From CAZMZF01 sp964570765 (lineage in GTDB: Bacteria > Zixibacteria > MSB-5A5 > RBG-16-43-9): 64,000 bases of DNA. The stretch spans positions 1 through 64,000 of the forward strand of contig CAZMZF010000004.1 in the NCBI GenBank assembly GCA_964570765.1. The letters are read 5' to 3'. Positions 59,013 through 64,000 of the stretch are shown one piece after another. Each line of letters opens with the position of its first letter. Within the stretch, counting starts at the first letter, position 1. The translations under genes and the position numbers were made by a program. Below the pieces are notes generated by a model. It had not been told where the DNA came from. It searched no databases and was given only the letters and a program-made list of their open reading frames with translations.

Positions 59013-59984
59013 TTGGGAATATTTTTTGGGAAAAAGAAAAAGGAAGACAATTCAAAGTTGAATCCAGAAAAACTCCAACAGGAAATAGAACAGGAGCTCT
59101 GGGAGGATTTAACTAAGGATTTGTCTCTTACTCCACATCTACAGGATGAAATCAAGAATTTAGTCAAGGAGAGAGCCAGGGAAGAGCTTCACAAAGAGCT
59201 TAAGGATAGATATGCTGAGCTAAAGGAAGAAAAGGTCGAGATTCTACCTCCTGAAGAGAAGAAAGAGGAGGTAATCTATCCGCGACTGAGTTTGAATATC
59301 CGCATTCAGCATATCATCCTGATGGCCTCTACTTTAATCTTAATCATTACTGGATTGCCGATTAAATTTCATGAATCAGCTTGGGCTGTCAATTTTTTCT
59401 CTATAATTGGTGGACTGCAGGTAGGCAGGATTTTACATCGGGTTGGAGCAGTGGGATTGATAGGTATAGCCTTATACCATCTTCTCTTCTTAGCCTTCAG
59501 TCGTGAAGGCAGGGAAATCTTTAAAGAGTTACTTCCCAGAGTTCAAGATTTCAAAAACCTCTGGATAATGTTGAACTATTTTTTAGGAAGGAAAAGAGAA
59601 AAAGCCAAATTCGGCAAGTTCACCTATGTTGAGAAGTTCGATTACTGGGCAGTTTACTGGGGAATGGTAGTTATGGTATTATCCGGACTGATACTCTGGT
59701 TTTTGGAACCGACCTTAAGGATTTTTCCTAAGTTTATTGCGGATATCGCCAAAGAAGTGCATTCGGATGAAGCCCTCTTAGCCACTCTGGCTATTCTTAT
59801 CTGGCATTTTTATAATGCCCATCTGAACCCGGAGAAATTTCCAATGAATAAAAGCTGGCTTACTGGCAATATCTCTGAAGGGGAGATAAAAAGGGAACAT
59901 TTTTTAGACTGGGTTAAAATCCAGAAAGAAGAAGAAACTGAGATAGAGGATAAAAGGGGAGAAGAAGGTGAATTTAAAGAATGA
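59013..59984 (+). CDS. Cytochrome b561-type membrane subunit with long N-terminal extension
   Basis: A 323-residue protein. Residues 1-90 are charged and helical (KLQQEIEQELWEDLTKDLSL; VKERAREELHKELKDRYAEL), probably cytoplasmic. The membrane part (95-280) matches the b-type subunit at 57257-57949, with His in IRIQHIILMAS, GRILHRVGAVGLIGIALYHL, KEVHSDEALLATLAILIWHF. The end of the membrane part (HLNPEKFPMNKSWLTGNISE) is conserved between them. Start TTG 59013 behind AAAAGG. Likely partner of the 9-haem protein. Last gene of the operon. Confidence 0.82.
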   Translation: MGIFFGKKKKEDNSKLNPEKLQQEIEQELWEDLTKDLSLTPHLQDEIKNLVKERAREELHKELKDRYAELKEEKVEILPPEEKKEEVIYPRLSLNIRIQHIILMASTLILIITGLPIKFHESAWAVNFFSIIGGLQVGRILHRVGAVGLIGIALYHLLFLAFSREGREIFKELLPRVQDFKNLWIMLNYFLGRKREKAKFGKFTYVEKFDYWAVYWGMVVMVLSGLILWFLEPTLRIFPKFIADIAKEVHSDEALLATLAILIWHFYNAHLNPEKFPMNKSWLTGNISEGEIKREHFLDWVKIQKEEETEIEDKRGEEGEFKE

Positions 59985-60055
59985 AAATAAATCTTGAAAC
60001 AGAGGCTCCAGATAAGCGTATAATCTAAAAAGGCCAATATTTGCAGGAGGAAAGG

Positions 60056-60778
60056 ATGAAACTATTATCAACAAAAGAAAAGCCCAAAAAGAAGAAGTCG
60101 ATCCTTAGGGAATATATCGAGTCGTTTGGCATAGCTTTGATCTTGGCTTTAATGATCAAGACCTCAGTGGTGGAGGCTTATAAAATCCCTTCTGGCTCAA
60201 TGGAAGATACCCTTTTAATCGGGGATTTTTTATTGGCCAACAAGTTCATCTATGGCTCCAGGCTTCCTATACCCTTTACTAACATTCATCTACCAGCTCT
60301 ACGAGAACCTAAAGCCGGGGATATCGTTATCTTTAAATATCCTCAGGACCAGAGGGTAAATTATATTAAGAGATGTGTAGCGGTAGCAAGGGATGAAATA
60401 TTGATCAAGGACAAGATATTATATGTAAATGGGAAAGCGTTTCATAATCCACCTTCGTCAAAATATACAGATAGGGGTATTCTACCTACAGGAATAGGTA
60501 ATCGAGATAACTTTGGTCCCTATGTGGTTCCCAAAGGGTATATTTTTATGATGGGAGACAATCGGGATAATAGTTACGATAGCAGGTTCTGGGGTCCGCT
60601 GGATCGGAAGCTGGTATTGGGCAAAGCTATGATTATTCACTACTCCTGGGAACCAGACCAGAATGCTCCTATAGTTAGAAGAGATGATATCCTTTCTATC
60701 CCCAAGAATATAGTCTATAATATTATCCATTTTCCTCAACGGGTAAGATGGAACCGGATCGGACATATCATTAAATAA
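60056..60778 (+). CDS. lepB: Signal peptidase I
   Basis: 240 residues from ATG 60056, with AGGAGG 5 bp upstream; an in-frame TTG at 60041 precedes that Shine-Dalgarno and is rejected. One N-terminal membrane helix (about 23-40), catalytic Ser48 in IPSGSMEDTL, catalytic Lys105 in NYIKRCVAV, and the box E motif MGDNRDNSYDSRFWG. It removes signal peptides from exported proteins, including the cytochromes encoded just upstream. Normal length. Confidence 0.95.
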   Translation: MKLLSTKEKPKKKKSILREYIESFGIALILALMIKTSVVEAYKIPSGSMEDTLLIGDFLLANKFIYGSRLPIPFTNIHLPALREPKAGDIVIFKYPQDQRVNYIKRCVAVARDEILIKDKILYVNGKAFHNPPSSKYTDRGILPTGIGNRDNFGPYVVPKGYIFMMGDNRDNSYDSRFWGPLDRKLVLGKAMIIHYSWEPDQNAPIVRRDDILSIPKNIVYNIIHFPQRVRWNRIGHIIK

Positions 60779-60797
60779 ATAATATGAATTCAACAGT

Positions 60798-60829
60798 AGG
60801 GGATTTTACTTAATACCGTAAAATCCCCT
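60798..60829 (+). terminator. Intrinsic terminator after lepB
   Basis: AGGGGATTTTAC, 8-nt loop, GTAAAATCCCCT, then TTTGTTTT. It begins with GTAG (60796-60799), so it may also derive from a REP-like unit. Confidence 0.85.
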
Positions 60830-60851
60830 TTTGTTTTATGGAGTATTTTTG

Positions 60852-61008
60852 GGAGTGCATTGACCGTGTCAATGCTACATCGTCACGGACGACGTGCTTT
60901 AAAATTGTAATTGTATCGTTATGAATGATGCACTTCTAATAATATAGATACATCGTCGCGGATGATGAACACCAAAAATATAAGGCATCATCATGGATGA
61001 TGCACTCC
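60852..61008. repeat. Composite GGAGTGC ... GCACTCC repeat
   Basis: Bounded by GGAGTGC and GCACTCC. Inside: GCATTGAC-CGT-GTCAATGC (60857-60875), several CATCGTCxCGGAxGA words and GCATCATC-ATG-GATGATGC (60985-61003). It fills the lepB-ccmA gap. Confidence 0.7.
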
Positions 61009-61029
61009 ATATTTCAACCCATATTTATA

Positions 61030-61058
61030 TTGACAAAGAATAAAGGTTTAGCTATTAT
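61030..61058 (+). promoter_or_regulatory. Promoter of ccmA, implying a near-leaderless mRNA
   Basis: TTGACA (61030-61035), 17 bp, TATTAT (61053-61058). The start codon is at 61070, so transcription would start only a few bases before it. No Shine-Dalgarno is present. Confidence 0.75.
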
Positions 61059-61069
61059 TTCACAACTTT

Positions 61070-61708
61070 ATGATTTCCTTAGAGGTAAAAGGCTTAGCCA
61101 AAAGCTTCGGCTATAGAAAAATATTTGAGGGGGTTTATTTTTCAATTAAAAGTGGGAAATCCCTGGTGATTGTGGGGAAGAATGGTTCTGGTAAAACCAC
61201 TCTTTTGAAGATCTTAGCCGGGTTTTTAAAGCCCTCTGAGGGTGAAGTAATTATTAGTCTGGATGGTCAAATTAAAAAGAGAGAAGAGAGAAAAAAACTC
61301 TTAGGTTTCGTAGCTCCGGACTTAACGTTATATGATGAGCTTACCGCTTTAGAAAACTTAGAATTTTTAGCTAAGGTTCAGGGCTTGGGCTTTAATAAAT
61401 CAGAGTTAAACAAAAAATTAGAAGAGATGGGTTTAAGAGGGAGAGGGGGTGATCTGGTATCATCTTATTCTTCCGGGATGAAACAGAGGTTAAAATATGT
61501 TTTTGCGTTGTTAAATAATCCCCAGATTTTGCTTTTAGATGAGCCAGGGAGTAATTTGGATGAGCCAGGTCTATTTTTATTAGATAAAATTATTGAAGAT
61601 CAGAGGAAAAGAGGAATTTTAGTTTTAGCCACTAATGACCAGAGGGAAACAAAATATGGGGATGAAATCCTCAACCTGGATGAAAAGAGTTTTAGCGTTA
61701 TTCCTTAA
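61070..61708 (+). CDS. ccmA: Haem exporter ATP-binding protein CcmA
   Basis: A 212-residue ABC ATPase: Walker A GKNGSGKTT (about 36-44), Q-loop region FVAPDLTLYDELTALENLEF typical of CcmA, signature YSSGMKQRL and Walker B ILLLDEPGSNLD. With CcmB it forms the ABC transporter used in system I cytochrome c maturation, charging CcmE with haem. The identity is supported by the overlapping ccmB gene and the cytochrome operon upstream. Without that context the domain alone could belong to another exporter. Confidence 0.85.
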   Translation: MISLEVKGLAKSFGYRKIFEGVYFSIKSGKSLVIVGKNGSGKTTLLKILAGFLKPSEGEVIISLDGQIKKREERKKLLGFVAPDLTLYDELTALENLEFLAKVQGLGFNKSELNKKLEEMGLRGRGGDLVSSYSSGMKQRLKYVFALLNNPQILLLDEPGSNLDEPGLFLLDKIIEDQRKRGILVLATNDQRETKYGDEILNLDEKSFSVIP

Positions 61709-62339
61709 GGATTTCAAATCTGAACTGCGAACGCGCTATAGCCTGAACGCTTTGATAATGTTTGCAGTGGTTACTCTTACTGCGGTCAGCTTCTCTATCG
61801 GTATGTTCTCTTTAAGCTCTAAAGTAAAAGCTTCTCTTTTCTGGATCGTTATTTTTTTCTCGGCCATGTCTGGCTTAGCCCAGGTTTTTATAAAAGAAGA
61901 GGAATCAAAGACCTCAACGCTTTTGAAATTGGTGGCTTCAGCGGAGACAGTTTTTGCTGGAAAGTTTCTCTACAATTTAATCCTTTTATTCATTTTAGAG
62001 TTAATCGTAGTTCCATTATTTGTAATTATGTTAGGGCTTACGGTTTTAAATTTCTGGTTGTTTTTCAGCGTATTAATCTTAGGCAGTTTGGGTTTAGTTT
62101 GTGCCACAACCATCATCGCTGCCATTGTGGCTAAGGCCAGTGTAAAAGGAGCATTATTTGCAGTTCTTTCTTTTCCAATTCTTTTACCACTGCTGGTTAC
62201 TCTGATCAACGTTACGAGTTTAGCTTCTGAGGGAGCTTCGTTTTCACAAGGGTTAAATGATTTGCAAATACTTTTCTCTTATGCTGGAGTGATGTTTGTT
62301 GCTTCATTTCTACTTTTTGACTTCGTATGGGAAGAATAG
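61680..62339 (+). CDS. ccmB: Haem exporter membrane protein CcmB
   Basis: 219 residues from ATG 61680; an upstream in-frame start at 61635 would overlap ccmA by 74 bp and add a polar stretch, so it is less likely. Six membrane helices and the family N-terminus VLALFLKDFKSELRTRYSLN, followed by the conserved VFIKEEESKTSTLLKLVAS segment, identify CcmB. It overlaps ccmA by 29 bp, so the two are translationally coupled. Works in haem delivery for c-type cytochromes. No ccmC, ccmE or ccmF is visible before the window ends. Confidence 0.85.
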   Translation: MKRVLALFLKDFKSELRTRYSLNALIMFAVVTLTAVSFSIGMFSLSSKVKASLFWIVIFFSAMSGLAQVFIKEEESKTSTLLKLVASAETVFAGKFLYNLILLFILELIVVPLFVIMLGLTVLNFWLFFSVLILGSLGLVCATTIIAAIVAKASVKGALFAVLSFPILLPLLVTLINVTSLASEGASFSQGLNDLQILFSYAGVMFVASFLLFDFVWEE

Positions 62340-62388
62340 TATAGTAGGTAGTAGATAGTAGGTTGTAGGAAAAACGAGACAAAAAAGA

Positions 62389-64000
62389 ATGAAAATGAAG
62401 AAGATTATTTTACTATTTACACTTATTCTTTTAAGCTGTGCTAAAGCTCCGGACAAGGCTGTGGTATGGTCTCCTTTAGAGCCTAAGGAAAACGAAGAGA
62501 TAACGATTAGATATTATCCTCAAGCAAAGGATGCTTTAATTAAGGACCTTGAGGATTTGGTTTTAATCTATCAGATAACCTATCCTGACACTGAGATATT
62601 AAAGACTACACATATGGAGAAAAAAGGATCAAGCTGGCAGGGAAAGATAAAGCTTGAGGAAAAGGGTTATCTGGCAAGTTTTAAATTTGAGGATAAAAAA
62701 GGGAGAACGGATGATAATGATGGCTTGGGCTGGAATTTGATCGTTAAAGATAGTGAAGGAAAAGTTCCAAGAGATGCCCATTTTGCCTTAGGTCGTGTTT
62801 ATCTGGGTAGAGCTGAACCGGCGGAGGCTCGTCAAAAAGTCTTAGATGAATATCTAAAGGAGTTAGAGCTTTATCCGGATAACTATAAAGCCCTGCATTA
62901 CAAATGGGTAATTGAGCTTTCCTTAAGTAAAGAGCCTGAGGAGTTAAAAAAGAAAATTAAAGGTTATGTAGATAGTCTTCTACAGGTATATCCTGATAAC
63001 CCTGAAATTTTAAGTTTAGCTCAACTGGTATATACCTATACTTTAGCAGATAAAGATAAAGAGATGACTTATGGTGAAGAATTTTTGAAGAGGTTTCCTG
63101 ATAAAAAAGAGGCTTCCAGTATCGCTTATCAACTGATCAGACAAAAATATGAGAATGACTTGAAATCCCAGATTAAGCCTTTGGAGGATTTTGTAAAAAG
63201 ATTTCCAAATTCAGAGGAAGCTATATATGCTTATTATGATTTAGAGAGATATTATGAGGGGAAGGGACAAAAGGAAAAATCCCGAGAGATGTATGAAAAA
63301 ATTTTTGAATTAGACCCCAAAAACGTTTCAATCATTCTCTCTTTGGCTGGGATGGAGATGGAGAAAAAAAATTACTCTGAGGCAGAAAAGCTTATAAGAA
63401 AGGCTCGTTCTTTCTGCACAGAAAAAGATTTTTTGTATTCTTCGCCCTGGTATGACTATGAACAACGTTTGGTTTTTCAAAAGGATGCGCTTTCTGAGAT
63501 CTATTCTTCTTTTGCACTGCTTGACTTTGAAAAATGGGAATACAAAAAATCGCTGGAATACTGGGATAGTGCCTTAGCTCAAAATCCCCGACAAACTTCA
63601 TATATGTTTGCTGGTAAGGGGAAGACTCTGCAAAAGCTGGATAAAATAAAGGAGGCTAAAGAGGCTTATATTCAAGCTTTGCTTTCCAATCCGGAGGAAG
63701 AGGAGGCAAGGGATAGTTTGTTCTCCTTTTATAAAAAAGAGACCGGGACCGAAAAAGGATTTAAGGAATACCTCCAGAAGGAGATTCTCAGTCTGAGCAA
63801 ATCCTCAGCAAACCCTGCGCCTGACTTCGAGGCAACAGATTTAGAGGGGAATAAACTCAAGTTATCCCGGATGAGGGGGAAGGTGGTGGTGCTTTATTTC
63901 TGGGCTACCTGGTGCTCTGGTTGCAACTATTTACGTCCTCAGAACAATGAGCTTTTTGAAGAGTTTAAGGATAACCCAGATGTAGCCTTCTGGGCAATTA
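62389..64000 (+). CDS. Lipoprotein with TPR repeats and C-terminal thioredoxin (TlpA/ResA-like) domain, partial
   Basis: An open frame from ATG 62389 to the window edge (over 535 codons, no stop seen). The start gives a lipoprotein signal (KKIILLFTLILLSC, lipobox Cys at residue 17). TPR-like helices run from about residue 130 to 470 (FALGRVYLGRAEPAEARQKV; AIYAYYDLERYYEGKGQKEK; SLEYWDSALAQNP). Then ANPAPDFEATDLEGNKLKLS opens a thioredoxin-like domain with the active site FWATWCSGC. Such TlpA/ResA proteins reduce apocytochrome c or other periplasmic thiols. The position after ccmAB fits a role in cytochrome maturation. The 3' end is missing. Confidence 0.82.
   Translation, partial: MKMKKIILLFTLILLSCAKAPDKAVVWSPLEPKENEEITIRYYPQAKDALIKDLEDLVLIYQITYPDTEILKTTHMEKKGSSWQGKIKLEEKGYLASFKFEDKKGRTDDNDGLGWNLIVKDSEGKVPRDAHFALGRVYLGRAEPAEARQKVLDEYLKELELYPDNYKALHYKWVIELSLSKEPEELKKKIKGYVDSLLQVYPDNPEILSLAQLVYTYTLADKDKEMTYGEEFLKRFPDKKEASSIAYQLIRQKYENDLKSQIKPLEDFVKRFPNSEEAIYAYYDLERYYEGKGQKEKSREMYEKIFELDPKNVSIILSLAGMEMEKKNYSEAEKLIRKARSFCTEKDFLYSSPWYDYEQRLVFQKDALSEIYSSFALLDFEKWEYKKSLEYWDSALAQNPRQTSYMFAGKGKTLQKLDKIKEAKEAYIQALLSNPEEEEARDSLFSFYKKETGTEKGFKEYLQKEILSLSKSSANPAPDFEATDLEGNKLKLSRMRGKVVVLYFWATWCSGCNYLRPQNNELFEEFKDNPDVAFWAI

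Overview
The window looks like the chromosome of an uncultured, AT-rich Gram-negative bacterium (roughly 38-40% G+C by eye), probably in or near candidate phylum Zixibacteria / the FCB group. This placement is an inference. It rests on secreted proteins ending in dockerin-like repeats of the GDVNxDxxVSVSDVVYLINYLFKGG type, LapA/LapB, a heptosyltransferase, UppP and a TonB receptor (so an outer membrane), and large multihaem cytochromes. There is no rRNA, tRNA, CRISPR array or recognisable transposase.

Layout. 0.1-11.5 kb: envelope and housekeeping genes (lapA, lapB-like, TPR-SPOR protein, mutS, an orphan nuclease-like ORF, an outer-membrane barrel, uppP, a heptosyltransferase-GmhB fusion, an MBL hydrolase, a PHP phosphatase). 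11.8-30.4 kb: a signalling region with an HDOD protein, three large PAS/GAF sensor kinases or hybrids, several response regulators, an NtrC-type regulator followed by a WYL regulator behind a well-matched sigma-54 promoter, and a chain TonB receptor - YfiR-like protein - HAMP kinase - two receivers - receiver/kinase. 30.6-34.1 kb: efp, rnhC and an ABC1/UbiB kinase. 34.3-38.2 kb: two secreted dockerin-tailed proteins. 38.5-44.8 kb: heat-shock genes hrcA-grpE-dnaK and dnaJ with a CIRCE operator, plus a divergent double-ACT protein. 44.8-47.3 kb: a D12-class adenine methyltransferase and a DGQHR-motif gene broken by an in-frame stop, inserted before miaB. 49.3-53.5 kb: rubrerythrin, a double-4Fe-4S protein, dxr and rseP. 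53.6-60.0 kb: a five-gene electron-transfer operon encoding 11-, 17- and 9-haem cytochromes alternating with b-type membrane subunits. 60.0-64.0 kb: lepB, ccmA, ccmB and a lipoprotein with a thioredoxin domain that runs off the window.

How the parts fit. The cytochrome operon (37 CxxCH motifs in all) and the following ccmAB plus thioredoxin-lipoprotein genes form a block for making and using c-type cytochromes, probably moving electrons between the quinone pool and periplasmic or extracellular acceptors. The 11.8-30.4 kb region is a dense phosphorelay neighbourhood in which separate kinases, stand-alone receivers and kinase-like helix modules without an ATPase domain may exchange signals.

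Items most worth checking: a small two-CW protein gene with an in-frame TGA exactly where relatives carry Cys (23176-23394), EF-P with Gln at the modified tip position, the sigma-54 promoter and its upstream inverted repeat (21199-21350), a GC-rich PAS cassette (about 14373-14760), a T9 tract that splits a cytochrome signal peptide (57936-57976), and GTAG/GGAG-headed palindromes that fill most long gaps.
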